A DNA stretch of 64,000 nt, from positions 5,394,001-5,458,000 of the forward strand of contig NZ_CP061378.1 of the NCBI RefSeq assembly GCF_015624485.1, given 5' to 3'. Below are positions 7,970 through 16,081 of this stretch, piece by piece. The notes under the pieces are model-generated. The model was given only the letters and a program-made list of their open reading frames with translations. It searched no databases and had not been told where the DNA came from. A program made the position numbers and the translations under genes. The stretch comes from Bradyrhizobium genosp. L (GTDB taxonomy: Bacteria; Pseudomonadota; Alphaproteobacteria; Rhizobiales; Xanthobacteraceae). The stretch's first letter is position 1. The number at the start of each line of letters is the position of its first letter.

Positions 7970-8854
7970 TTAGAAGTTGCAGCCGAACACCAGCCGCGCC
8001 TGGTGGCGCTCGAAATTGACCAGGTCGAGCGCGGCATTGCCACCGGTCCGCTGCCCCCAGGTCTGGATGCCCCAGCTCGCGGTCAGCCGCGCCTTTTCGG
8101 ATATCTGATAATAGGCGGTCGGGCCTATGAACAGCGCTTGTCCTGACAATGCGTCGAGGCCGATCCCGTCATACTTTCTGAAATAGCGTACCTCGCCGCC
8201 GAGCAGGATGTCGGGCCGCAGGCGCGCCATCAGCCCGAACGCGGCGCCGAGCGTGGCATCCTGATCCGCGGCGCCCGTGAGCGGCATCCGCGTCCATTCC
8301 GGCTGGTAGCTCAGGTTGAAGGCCGCGATCGCGAAATTGGGAATCACCTCGCGGTCGACGGCAAGAGTGAACTCGGTGCCGTAGCTGCGGACCACGGCCG
8401 CGGTCGTCTCGTCGACGCGATCACCATGCAGCTCCATCGCCAGCGTCATGCCGAACGGCGCCGCCTCGCGATCGAGGAAGCGATAGCGGAAGTCGGCCGA
8501 CACGCTTTGCCAGGACAGCTGGCGGCGATCGTCGAAGCCCGGCACGCCGGCGATATCGTGCGCCATGAACGTCGTGCCCAGCTCGACGCGGAAATCCCGC
8601 ATCGGAACGAACTCCGCCTCGAACTGCTGACCGACGGCGCGATAGCTGCCGGCGCTCTTGCTGAAACGTCCGGTGGTCTCGCTCTGGAATTCGCGCTCGC
8701 CGACATCGCCGACGTCGGAGCCGATCATGAAGCCGAAGATGTGTTCGGTGTCGAACTCGTCGGCGCGCGCGACAAGCGGCAACAGCGCGGCGGCGACCAT
8801 GGTCGCGGTACACAGCGCGCGTGCCAACCGAATCCTGTTGTCTACGAAAGCCAT
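7970..8854 (-). CDS. Putative outer-membrane beta-barrel protein
   Basis: The protein has 294 residues with a signal peptide (ARALCTATMVAAALLPLVARA) and repeated alternating amphipathic strands ('SADFRYRFLDR', 'TLAMELHGDRV', 'LGGEVRYFRKYDGIG', 'ARLTASWGIQTWGQ'). It ends in '...ARLVFGCNF'; a terminal Phe is the usual recognition signal for outer-membrane barrel assembly. It may be a channel or sensor of low substrate specificity. ATG 8854 begins the signal peptide; the upstream extension is discarded. It lies directly downstream of pqqA on the same strand but is separated by a strong hairpin and nearly 200 bases. Confidence 0.7.
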   Translation of the reverse strand: MAFVDNRIRLARALCTATMVAAALLPLVARADEFDTEHIFGFMIGSDVGDVGEREFQSETTGRFSKSAGSYRAVGQQFEAEFVPMRDFRVELGTTFMAHDIAGVPGFDDRRQLSWQSVSADFRYRFLDREAAPFGMTLAMELHGDRVDETTAAVVRSYGTEFTLAVDREVIPNFAIAAFNLSYQPEWTRMPLTGAADQDATLGAAFGLMARLRPDILLGGEVRYFRKYDGIGLDALSGQALFIGPTAYYQISEKARLTASWGIQTWGQRTGGNAALDLVNFERHQARLVFGCNF

Positions 8855-9007
8855 CGTACGCACCCTAAGCCAAGCCGGTACGGATCGGCAAATCGGGCGC
8901 TGCTCGCCGGTCGCGGCGTCGATCTCTGCGTCTTCGGGGTGCAGGAGATCTTTCGGAGGGGAAACCGGGCGGCATGATCGCTGCCGCCGAAAGCGGACGC
9001 CTGCCAC

Positions 9008-9034
9008 GGCTCGACGCAGCAAGCTGCGCGAGCC
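9008..9034 (-). terminator. Hairpin just downstream of pqqA
   Basis: Arms ggctcgacgcagc and gctgcgcgagcc pair almost perfectly with a 2-base loop, 18 bases after the pqqA stop codon. No U-run follows, so it is better read as an RNA-stabilising or attenuating hairpin. Hairpins after pqqA are known to raise pqqA transcript relative to downstream genes. Confidence 0.6.
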
Positions 9035-9051
9035 GGGCAGATCGCCTCAAG

Positions 9052-9132
9052 TCACTTGCGCGCTGCGCAGGCGTACATGTTGATTTCCATGCCCACCGGC
9101 ACTTCGACGATCTTCGGGGCTTTCCAGGCCAT
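9052..9132 (-). CDS. pqqA: PqqA, precursor peptide of PQQ
   Basis: A 26-residue peptide starting MAWKAPKIVEVPVG and continuing MEINMYACAARK. It contains the conserved E-x3-Y pair (Glu16 and Tyr20) that is cross-linked by PqqE and excised to form PQQ. The rest of the peptide (MxWxxPxxxEVPxGMEINMYACA) matches the family. Start and stop are unambiguous and gggag lies 8 bases upstream. No pqqB, pqqC, pqqD or pqqE lies within the window, so this is a solitary pqqA copy beside a PQQ enzyme, supplying substrate to biosynthetic proteins encoded elsewhere. Confidence 0.95.
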   Translation of the reverse strand: MAWKAPKIVEVPVGMEINMYACAARK

Positions 9133-9470
9133 TTCCGTGCTCCCAAGTCAATTTGGTAGTTGAGCTGACGCAAAGTCTGCGCCGCGCCGAAAGCTAGGAC
9201 CGCTCCCCGCATCGCGCAAGCAAGGGTGCTTGCGACCGACTTCGCTGCTGGACATGCCGGAGCAACCAGCGGCGTGCCGGCACCTGCGGGACTGCCAATC
9301 CGGCGGGAAGATCTGACGCTGTTCTGTCAGGCATTTTCCCACTGCCGCGGCACAACGCGCGGAGAGGGTAAGCGGATTGCTCTGCTAACGTCTTGCCCAG
9401 GAGCGAAATCGTATCTTTTTTTCTCACGGGCCGGGTTCGCGGGATGACGCCCGAGGAATCGACGCCTCGC
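9133..9470. other. Gene-poor interval upstream of pqqA
   Basis: About 340 bases between the pqqA start and the end of the lanmodulin-like gene, both on the minus strand. I see no convincing gene. The pqqA promoter should lie in it; 'ttgacgc'-like boxes are absent and no regulator site can be named with confidence. Confidence 0.6.
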
Positions 9471-9872
9471 CTATTTGAGCAGGCGCAGCAGCGCCCGTCC
9501 GGCAGGCGACTTCAATTCCTTCGCGTCCAGCGTGCCGTCATTGTCGGGATCGGCAGCCTTGAAACGCTGTTCGACGACCGAAAGATATTCGTCGAGCGTT
9601 AACGTGCCGTCGTGATCGGGATCGGCCGCGGCGAGATCCTTCTTGGTCAGCCGCCCGCGCAATTCGCGCACATCGAGCGTGCCGTCGTGATCGGGATCGA
9701 GCTTCGCAAACAGGTCGGCGGCCGCCTTCTTGGCCTCGGCGAGATCGACCGTGCCGTCATTGTCTGGATCGAGCATCTTGAGCGCGCTGCCACCGCCGGA
9801 TTTCGCAAGCGCGGGACCTGACAGGACTGCCATGGCCAGGGTCAAGGCAAGCGATCGACGCGAAATCATCAT
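9471..9872 (-). CDS. lanM: Lanmodulin-like four-EF-hand lanthanide-binding protein
   Basis: The protein has 133 residues with a signal peptide (cleavage after ALA, residue 23). Four 12-residue EF loops are at residues 35-46 (DPDNDGTVDLAE), 59-70 (DPDHDGTLDVRE), 84-95 (DPDHDGTLTLDE) and 108-119 (DPDNDGTLDAKE). All have Pro at position 2 and Asp at positions 1, 3 and 5, and neighbouring loops are only 12-13 residues apart: the hallmarks of lanmodulin, which binds rare-earth ions far more tightly than calcium. The tail 'SPAGRALLRLLK' also matches. Oddities: His at position 4 in loops 2 and 3, Thr instead of Asp at position 9 of loop 3, and loop 4 starting with Asp. gggaga before ATG 9872 decides the start. 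Divergent from the dehydrogenase. Confidence 0.9.
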   Translation of the reverse strand: MMISRRSLALTLAMAVLSGPALAKSGGGSALKMLDPDNDGTVDLAEAKKAAADLFAKLDPDHDGTLDVRELRGRLTKKDLAAADPDHDGTLTLDEYLSVVEQRFKAADPDNDGTLDAKELKSPAGRALLRLLK

Positions 9873-10262
9873 TGGGTCTCCCATCAAATGCTGCTCCGAC
9901 AACGCGGAGCATGCCCTTCAGTCGTGGCCGACCATAGCAGGTCGCCGAGCCTGCGCAATTCGTCGAGGCGGCCGCGTTTCGCGCGGGATGACATCGACGT
10001 CCGACCGCGGGGTCGCACGAACTCACGGGCGCGCGTAGCGCGTAAACGCAAACCTTGCTCGGGCAGCAGGCAGTGGCGTTCGGTATGCCAGATTGCGTTA
10101 AGCCGTGGCGGCATCTGCGAAAATCGGACGTCCGGCGTTTGCCTATTGTAGCGCCGAAGCGCTGCTCGCGTTTTCGTGTTGACGCGTTTTGGTTTCGGGC
10201 CGATGGTTGCATCTGCAACGTCAGGAATAGGCGTGCAGAAAAAGGTCCATTGGGAGGAGCTG
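9873..10262. promoter_or_regulatory. Divergent promoter region, lanM / PQQ dehydrogenase
   Basis: About 390 bases separate the two divergent start codons. The stretch near 9955-10040 contains a dispersed-repeat-like segment (cgcgggatgacatcgacgtc). The more AT-rich part from about 10130 to 10260 probably holds the dehydrogenase promoter, with gggaggag before ATG 10263. No operator could be assigned; lanthanide-responsive control is an inference from gene content. Confidence 0.5.
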
Positions 10263-11927
10263 ATGAAACGCATTGCGCTGGCCGCAAGCCTCGTAATCCT
10301 TGCATCTTATGGTGCAAGCGCCCAAACCACCGAGCAGTTGGTCAAGGGTGCGACTGATACTTCGAATGTTCTCAATTATGGCATGGGTTACAATCTTCAG
10401 CGTTTCTCGACGCTGAACCAGATCAACAAGGACACCGTCAAGAACCTGGTGCCGGTCTGGAATTACAGCCTGAACGACGACCGCAGCGAGGAATCGCAGC
10501 CGCTGGTCTACCAGGGCGTCATCTACGTCACTACGCACAACGCCACGATCGCAATCGACGCCAAGACCGGCAAGCAGATCTGGAAGAGCAAGGTCGAATA
10601 TCCTGCCGAGACGCCGCGGATCGTCTGCTGCGGCATCATCAACCGCGGTGCGGCGCTGTATGACGGCAAGGTGTTCCGCACCACGCTCGACGCCAACGTG
10701 ATCGCGCTCGATGCCAAGACCGGCAAGGAGCTGTGGCGCCAGAAGGCCGCGGACATCAAGGAAGGCTACTCGATGACGGTGGCGCCCCTGGTCGCCGACG
10801 GCGTCGTGATAACCGGCATCTCCGGCGCCGAGTTCGGCACCCGCGGCTTCATCGACGGCTGGGATCCGGCAACCGGCAAGAAGCTGTGGCGCACCCACTC
10901 GATCCCGACCCCGGACGAGCCCGGCGGCGATACCTGGAAGGGCGACACCTGGAAGCTCGGCGGCGGCTCGACCTGGATCACCGGCTCCTACGATCCCGAG
11001 CTGAACACGGTGTATTGGGGCATCGGCAATCCCGGTCCGTTCAATGCGGCCGTGCGTCCCGGCGACAATCTGTTCACCTGCTCCGTGCTCGCGCTCGAAC
11101 CGAAGACCGGCAAGATCAAGTGGCACTACCAGTTCTCGCCGAACAACCCGTTCGACTACGACTCGGTGGCCGAGATGGTGCTTGCCGACATGAACGTCGA
11201 GGGCAAGCCGACCAAGGTGCTGATGGACGCCAACCGCAACGGCTTCTTCTACGTGCTCGACCGCACCAACGGAAAGCTGCTGGCGGCCAATCCTTACGTC
11301 AAGGTCAACTGGGCCACCGGCGTCGACCTGAAGAGCGGCCGGCCGATCGAGACCGACGTCGCCAAGGATGCGCGCGACGGCAAGAAGGTGGTGGTCTATC
11401 CGTCGATCCTCGGCGGCAAGAACTGGGAGCCGATGTCGTTCAATCCGCAGACCGGCCTCGCCTACGCCAACACGCTCGCCTTCGGCGGCCATTACAAGAC
11501 CGAGCCCGCGACCTACAAGCAGGGCGAATGGTATCTCGGCATGGACCTGACCGATCTCTGGGAATGGGGTGACGGCCCGCGCGGCCATCTCAAGGCGATC
11601 GATCCCATGACCGGCAAGGCGAAGTGGGAGGCGGCCAGCGACATTCCGCGCTTCTCCGGCGTGCTGTCGACCGCAGGCGGCGTCGTCTTCACCGGCGCTC
11701 TGACCGGCGAGTTCGAGGCCTTCGATGCCGAGAGCGGCAAGAAGCTCTGGCAGTTCCAGACCGGCTCGGGCATCGAGGGACAACCGGTGACCTGGCAGCA
11801 GGACGGCGTGCAATATGTCGCCGTCACCTCGGGCTATGGCGGCGTCTACTCGCTTTTCTCCGGCGACGAGCGGCTGGCCAAGGTGCCGCCCGGCGGCTCG
11901 CTCTGGGTGTTCGCGGTCAAGAACTGA
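10263..11927 (+). CDS. PQQ-dependent alcohol dehydrogenase, lanthanide (XoxF/ExaF) type
   Basis: The protein has 554 residues: signal peptide (ASYGASAQ), then an eight-bladed propeller with repeated W-motifs such as 'AIDAKTGKQIWKSK' and 'ALDAKTGKELWRQK'. The adjacent Cys122-Cys123 (VCCG) should form the ring disulfide over PQQ. The catalytic Asp298 is followed two residues later by Asp300 (PFDYD). That second Asp marks lanthanide-dependent XoxF, ExaF and PedH enzymes; calcium enzymes such as MxaF have Ala there. It oxidises methanol or other primary alcohols in the periplasm. It is shorter than typical XoxF (about 600 residues). The linked cytochrome and XoxJ-like genes suggest the xox arrangement, but substrate class cannot be read from sequence, so no symbol is given. 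Confidence 0.92.
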   Translation: MKRIALAASLVILASYGASAQTTEQLVKGATDTSNVLNYGMGYNLQRFSTLNQINKDTVKNLVPVWNYSLNDDRSEESQPLVYQGVIYVTTHNATIAIDAKTGKQIWKSKVEYPAETPRIVCCGIINRGAALYDGKVFRTTLDANVIALDAKTGKELWRQKAADIKEGYSMTVAPLVADGVVITGISGAEFGTRGFIDGWDPATGKKLWRTHSIPTPDEPGGDTWKGDTWKLGGGSTWITGSYDPELNTVYWGIGNPGPFNAAVRPGDNLFTCSVLALEPKTGKIKWHYQFSPNNPFDYDSVAEMVLADMNVEGKPTKVLMDANRNGFFYVLDRTNGKLLAANPYVKVNWATGVDLKSGRPIETDVAKDARDGKKVVVYPSILGGKNWEPMSFNPQTGLAYANTLAFGGHYKTEPATYKQGEWYLGMDLTDLWEWGDGPRGHLKAIDPMTGKAKWEAASDIPRFSGVLSTAGGVVFTGALTGEFEAFDAESGKKLWQFQTGSGIEGQPVTWQQDGVQYVAVTSGYGGVYSLFSGDERLAKVPPGGSLWVFAVKN

Positions 11928-11942
11928 GCGTAGGACGCCCAC

Positions 11943-12293
11943 GTGACTGAAAGAGCAACTCTGTTGACGGCGGCGATCTTCGCCGCCGTCGCGGCAGTCT
12001 TGATCGCGCAGATCCCGGCCGCCGCACAGCAAGCCAACGCGATCGAGCTTCAGGGTCAGGTCGACCAGGGCAAGAGCACCTATGCCAGGAACTGCTCGCA
12101 TTGCCATGGGCCGAACATGGTGAACTCCGGAACCATCACGCCGGATTTGCGCACGTTTCCCGACGACAAGACGCGGTTCGTGACTACGGTGAAGCAGGGC
12201 AAGAACGGCAAGATGCCGCCATGGGGCGACATCCTGAGTGAGCAGGAGATCGCCGACGTCTGGGCCTTCGTGTCGAGCCGGAGGAGCCCATGA
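11943..12293 (+). CDS. c-type cytochrome, electron acceptor of the PQQ dehydrogenase (XoxG-like)
   Basis: The protein has 116 residues: signal peptide (LLTAAIFAAVAAVLIAQIPAAA), one haem-binding CSHCH at residues 51-55 and a likely axial Met91 in 'NGKMPPWGD'. A single-haem class I cytochrome directly behind a PQQ alcohol dehydrogenase normally takes its electrons. It is smaller than XoxG/MxaG of methylotrophs (about 170-200 residues). GTG start 15 bases after the dehydrogenase stop. It overlaps the next gene by 4 bases (atga), indicating coupled translation. Confidence 0.88.
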   Translation: MTERATLLTAAIFAAVAAVLIAQIPAAAQQANAIELQGQVDQGKSTYARNCSHCHGPNMVNSGTITPDLRTFPDDKTRFVTTVKQGKNGKMPPWGDILSEQEIADVWAFVSSRRSP

Positions 12294-13216
12294 GGACCCT
12301 GCTGGCAGGCACGACGATGGCGCTGCTGGTGGCGCTCGCGGCCTCGGCCGCGGCCGCCGGCGAACCGCTCAAGGTCTGCCTCGACGAAGACGTGCCGCCA
12401 CTGTCGGTGCATCATCGCGGCAAGCCGGACACCGGCTTCGACGTGACGCTGGCGCAGGCGATCGCCGCGCGGCTCGGACGACCGCTGCAGATCCAGTGGT
12501 TCGAGAGCAAGCTCGACGAAGATTCGAGTCCCGCGCTCGAGGCCAACGCGCTGCTGTCGGACGGCCGCTGCGCGCTGGTCGGCGGCTACGCCCTCACCCA
12601 GGACTCCCTCGTCGTGCCCGGCGTCAAGACCGCCAAGCTGCCCGACTTCGACGGCGCCACGCGCGACGACCGCCGCCGGCGAATCCTGCTCGGCGTGCTG
12701 GCGCCGAGCCAGCCCTATATCTATTCGCCGCTGACCGTCGTGCTCGGCCCCAAGGCCAACGGCCGCGCGGTCGCGGGCATCGGCGACCTGGCCGGCCTGC
12801 GCCTGGCGATCGAAAGCGGCACGCTGGGCGACGCCATCCTGATGACCTTCGACAAGGGCAGGCTGATCGACGACATCACCCATCTGGTGCCGGGCCGCAG
12901 CGATCTGCTCGGCGAGCTCGACCGCGGCGCGTTCGACGCGACGCTGCTCGACCTGCGCCGGTTCGATGCCTACCGCGCCGGCCACCCCGACACCAAGATC
13001 ACGGCATCCGGCTATTATTACCCGATCGGCGCCAACCGCGGCTATGTCGCGCTCGACGGCGACCGCGCGCTGCTCGACGCCGTCAACAAAGCGCTCTCCG
13101 AGCTGCAGGCGTCCGGCACCACCGCCCAGCTCGGCGAGGCCGCCGGCCTCACCTACCTCGCCCCGCGCGAGCCGGCGATCCTCGGCGATGTCTGGCTGAA
13201 GATCTTGAGCCGGTAG
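12290..13216 (+). CDS. XoxJ-like periplasmic binding protein
   Basis: The protein has 308 residues: signal peptide (TTMALLVALAASAAAAG), then a family-3-type binding fold ('LKVCLDEDVPPLSVHHRGKPDTGFDVTLAQAIAARLGRPLQIQWFES'). It belongs with MxaJ/XoxJ-type proteins, believed to act in activation of the dehydrogenase, and no permease is adjacent. Divergent in sequence from the 1131-2012 protein, so the locus has two solo binding proteins. Overlaps the cytochrome gene by 4 bases and ends the three-gene operon. Confidence 0.82.
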   Translation: MRTLLAGTTMALLVALAASAAAAGEPLKVCLDEDVPPLSVHHRGKPDTGFDVTLAQAIAARLGRPLQIQWFESKLDEDSSPALEANALLSDGRCALVGGYALTQDSLVVPGVKTAKLPDFDGATRDDRRRRILLGVLAPSQPYIYSPLTVVLGPKANGRAVAGIGDLAGLRLAIESGTLGDAILMTFDKGRLIDDITHLVPGRSDLLGELDRGAFDATLLDLRRFDAYRAGHPDTKITASGYYYPIGANRGYVALDGDRALLDAVNKALSELQASGTTAQLGEAAGLTYLAPREPAILGDVWLKILSR

Positions 13217-13240
13217 CGCGACCACGCGACGACGGTCCGA

Positions 13241-13340
13241 GCTGCGTGGGGCGGGCAAAGGCGCGCTTGCGCCGTGCCCACCATCCACGACGTGCTCGCG
13301 ATGGTGGGCACGCTTCGCCTTGCCCACCCTACGCAGCTGC
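13241..13340. repeat. Palindromic intergenic repeat
   Basis: Outer arms gctgcgtggggcgggcaaag and ccttgcccaccctacgcagc, inner arms cgtgcccaccatc and gatggtgggcacg. It lies between the convergent dehydrogenase operon and flgL, where it could end both transcripts. It resembles a dispersed repeat of Bradyrhizobiaceae. Confidence 0.8.
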
Positions 13341-13350
13341 GCAGTCGCGA

Positions 13351-14259
13351 CTACTTCAGATAGTTCGCGAGGTTGAGGCTCTGGATCTTGGAGATCGCGG
13401 AATAGGACGCGGTGAGCTGCGCCTGATAGGTCGAGATCTGCGCCGTCACGGCGGCGACGTCGACGCTCGAGAGATCAGTGCCGAGGCTCTGCGCAAAGCT
13501 CTGGTACTCGCTCTGGTTGGCGCTCGCGGTCTCGATCTCGGAGGCCGAGGTCGACAGCTTGGCCTGCACCGTGGAGGTCGCACCCAGCGCATCGCTGGCC
13601 AGCGTGAGAGCCTGCGAGATATCGGTCTGCGACAACGAGGTCGAGTTGCCGACGAATTTCAGCACCCGCATGATCTGCTCGAAGGCCGAGTTGTCGGCGT
13701 TGACGCCGTAGGGAACGGACTGGTTGTCCGCGACGCGGACCGAGGCGATCTCGCTGTCGCCCTTGTAATAGCTGGTGTCGGCCGTCGTCAGCGAACCGGC
13801 GCCGGTCGAAAAGGTTGTCAGGTCGGCCGGGGCGGTGCTGGTGCTCCCGCCGCTGAAGACGTACTCGCCGTCATATTGCGTGTTGAGCAGCGAACCCATC
13901 TGGGACATCGCCTGCTGGGCGTAGGTGATCACGGAGGTGGTCGCCGTGCTGCTCGCGGTGGTGGCGGCGCTGAGCTGGGTGCGCAGCTGCGTCAGGATAT
14001 CGGTCATCGAGCCGACCGCCGAATACATCACCTGCACCTTGCTGTCGGCGAGCTTGGCGGAATCGATATAGGATTGCGAGCGCGTCACCGAGACCTGCAA
14101 ATTGATCACGCGCTCGGCGCCCGAGCCGTAACCGCCGAAATCCTCCGACTGCAACCCGGAGGATTCCTGAATCTGCTCGTTGGCCATGATCGACTGCACG
14201 CGCAGCGCGCTCGCGATCATCTGATCGGACTGTGCAAAGGTGGCAACACGCATCACCAT
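13351..14259 (-). CDS. flgL: Flagellar hook-associated protein 3 (hook-filament junction)
   Basis: The protein has 302 residues with flagellin-like terminal coiled-coil regions: N-terminal 'MRVATFAQSDQMIASALRVQSIMANEQIQESSGLQ' and C-terminal 'ITAQISTYQAQLTASYSAISKIQSLNLANYLK'. The central 'NTQYDGEYVFSGGST' is a hallmark of FlgL. It joins FlgK to the filament outside the cell. Last gene of the flagellar block, 16 bases after flgK. ATG 14259 and the ATG two codons later are both possible. Confidence 0.9.
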   Translation of the reverse strand: MVMRVATFAQSDQMIASALRVQSIMANEQIQESSGLQSEDFGGYGSGAERVINLQVSVTRSQSYIDSAKLADSKVQVMYSAVGSMTDILTQLRTQLSAATTASSTATTSVITYAQQAMSQMGSLLNTQYDGEYVFSGGSTSTAPADLTTFSTGAGSLTTADTSYYKGDSEIASVRVADNQSVPYGVNADNSAFEQIMRVLKFVGNSTSLSQTDISQALTLASDALGATSTVQAKLSTSASEIETASANQSEYQSFAQSLGTDLSSVDVAAVTAQISTYQAQLTASYSAISKIQSLNLANYLK

Positions 14260-14275
14260 GGCGACGACCTCACCT

Positions 14276-16054
14276 TCAGCCTGACTGGATCGCGGTCATC
14301 AGCGCCGAGAACATCGAATTGATCGCCTGGATCAACTCGGACGCGGCCGCGTATTTGTTCTGCAGCGTGCTCAGATTGGCGGTTTCTTCGTCGATGTTGA
14401 CGCCGGACTGCGACGACATCGAGTTGGCATAGGTCGATTGCGCGGTCTGCTTGGCGGTATAGGCAGTCGATGCCGTGGCCGCCTTGCTCGCGACGTTGGC
14501 GACGAGCGTGGCGGCGTAGTCGGTGAACGAGCTGGTAGTGGCGCCGAGCCCGCCGGCCATCGCGAAATTGTTCGATCCCGTCAGCGCGCTCAGCAGCGAG
14601 TTGGTCACGGTCGCCGAGCCCGATGACAGCACCTGGTTGCCGGCGGTCAGCGTCGCCGAGGAATCCAGCGTCGCCGTGGGTAACCCCGCCGCTCCGGACA
14701 GGATGTCGCTGCGCACGGCGATATCGGACGCGCCGGTGCCGGTGACGAGATCGTTGAGGCCGAAATAGTCCGACATGCCCTCGCCCGAGCTGCTGACCGA
14801 GCTCGTCATCTCGTTGATCGAGACGCCGTTGCCCGAAGTGGTCGCGGAGATCGACAGATGCCCGTTGGCATCGATCGACGCCGACACGCCCGAGATGCCG
14901 TTGATCGCGGTGACGAGATCGCCCACCGTGGCATAGGACGACAGATTGAGGTCCTGATACGAGACCAGGTTGCCGCTCTTGTCCGCCACCGCGATGCGCA
15001 CCGTCCCGGTGGCCGACAACGGTGTCGAGCTGCTCGTCGTGGCCGTGCCGGTCAGGCTGGCCGGCGGCGGCACCGACGTGCCCTGGTTCGACACCGCATT
15101 GATGCTCGCCTTCAGTTGATCAGCGAGCTGATCGAGCTGTGCCTGCGCGTCGGGCAGCGTCTGATCGCGCAGCGTGATCAGGGCGCCGACCTTGCCCGAG
15201 GTAATCTGCGAGGTGATATCGACGCCGTTGACGGTGATGCCGCTGAAGCCGCTCGAGGCCGAGCCGGCGACATAGGTGGTCGACGCCGCGACGTCCGACG
15301 CCGTCGTGTAGCTCAAGGGATGCGCCGTGCTGTCGACCAGCGCCTGGCCCGAACCGGTATAGACCTGGATGTCGCCGTTCGATGCGGTGAAATAGCTGAC
15401 ATTCATCATCGACGCGAGGTCCTGCAGCGCGCCGGTGCGTTGGTCCTCGAGATCGGCGGTCGACTGTCCCGCGGCGGTTTGCTGCTTGATCTGGGCGTTG
15501 AGATCGGAGATCTGCTGCAGGTCCGAATTGATGTCGCCGACCGACGAGGAGATGTCCTGGTCGGCATTGCTGCGCAGCTTCTGGATGTTGCTCGACGTAT
15601 CCTGCAGCTGGGTCGTCAGCGCGTTGAGCGCGCTGACGGCGTTCGACTGCAGCGAGGCGCTGCTCGGCGTGTTGGCGAGCGACGTCAGCGCCGATTCGAA
15701 TGCAGCGATCGTGTTGGCGAGCGAGGTGCCGGTCGTCGACGAGCTCGCGCTCGAGGTGCTGCCATAGAGCTGCTGGAGCTCGCTCAGGTAATTGTTGGTG
15801 GTATCGGCGGCACCGAGACCGGAATCGGCTGCGACCAGCGACTTCAACAGTAGCTTGTCGACGGTCGAGGAGATTCCCGAGATCGTGACGCCGGTACCGA
15901 CGCCGGCGGTGACGTTGCTGCTCTGGTTGGCATTCTTCTGGGTGTAGCCCTTGGTGTCGGCGTTGGAGATGTTCGCCGAGGTCACGCTGATCTGGACCTG
16001 CGTGGCCGACAGACCGCTGAACGCGATTTGTTGCGCGATACTGAGCGACGACAC
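14276..16054 (-). CDS. flgK: Flagellar hook-associated protein 1
   Basis: The protein has 592 residues. The N-terminal rod/hook-family segment 'FSGLSATQVQISVTSANISNADTKGYTQKNA' is followed by 'LSELQQLYGSTSS', and the C-terminal 'LSTLQNKYAAASELIQAINSMFSALMTAIQSG' is typical of FlgK. It forms the first ring between hook and filament. The Ser/Thr-rich middle is usual for alphaproteobacterial FlgK. It follows the FlgN-like gene after 27 bases and precedes flgL by 16. Confidence 0.92.
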   Translation of the reverse strand: MSSLSIAQQIAFSGLSATQVQISVTSANISNADTKGYTQKNANQSSNVTAGVGTGVTISGISSTVDKLLLKSLVAADSGLGAADTTNNYLSELQQLYGSTSSASSSTTGTSLANTIAAFESALTSLANTPSSASLQSNAVSALNALTTQLQDTSSNIQKLRSNADQDISSSVGDINSDLQQISDLNAQIKQQTAAGQSTADLEDQRTGALQDLASMMNVSYFTASNGDIQVYTGSGQALVDSTAHPLSYTTASDVAASTTYVAGSASSGFSGITVNGVDITSQITSGKVGALITLRDQTLPDAQAQLDQLADQLKASINAVSNQGTSVPPPASLTGTATTSSSTPLSATGTVRIAVADKSGNLVSYQDLNLSSYATVGDLVTAINGISGVSASIDANGHLSISATTSGNGVSINEMTSSVSSSGEGMSDYFGLNDLVTGTGASDIAVRSDILSGAAGLPTATLDSSATLTAGNQVLSSGSATVTNSLLSALTGSNNFAMAGGLGATTSSFTDYAATLVANVASKAATASTAYTAKQTAQSTYANSMSSQSGVNIDEETANLSTLQNKYAAASELIQAINSMFSALMTAIQSG

Positions 16055-16081
16055 GGCTACTCTCCTCCTGCGCCGATCCGA

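Noticed and set aside
9471..9872. Generic calcium-binding EF-hand protein
   Set aside because: Pro at position 2 of all four loops and the 12-13 residue spacing point specifically to the lanmodulin type.
10221..12107. 628-codon minus-strand frame antisense to the PQQ dehydrogenase
   Set aside because: Sequence has no family pattern, while the plus strand is an unmistakable quinoprotein.
12238..14322. 694-codon plus-strand frame across the XoxJ-like gene and flgL
   Set aside because: Overlaps a real gene in another phase and then runs antisense to flgL; low-complexity Arg/Ala/Gly sequence.
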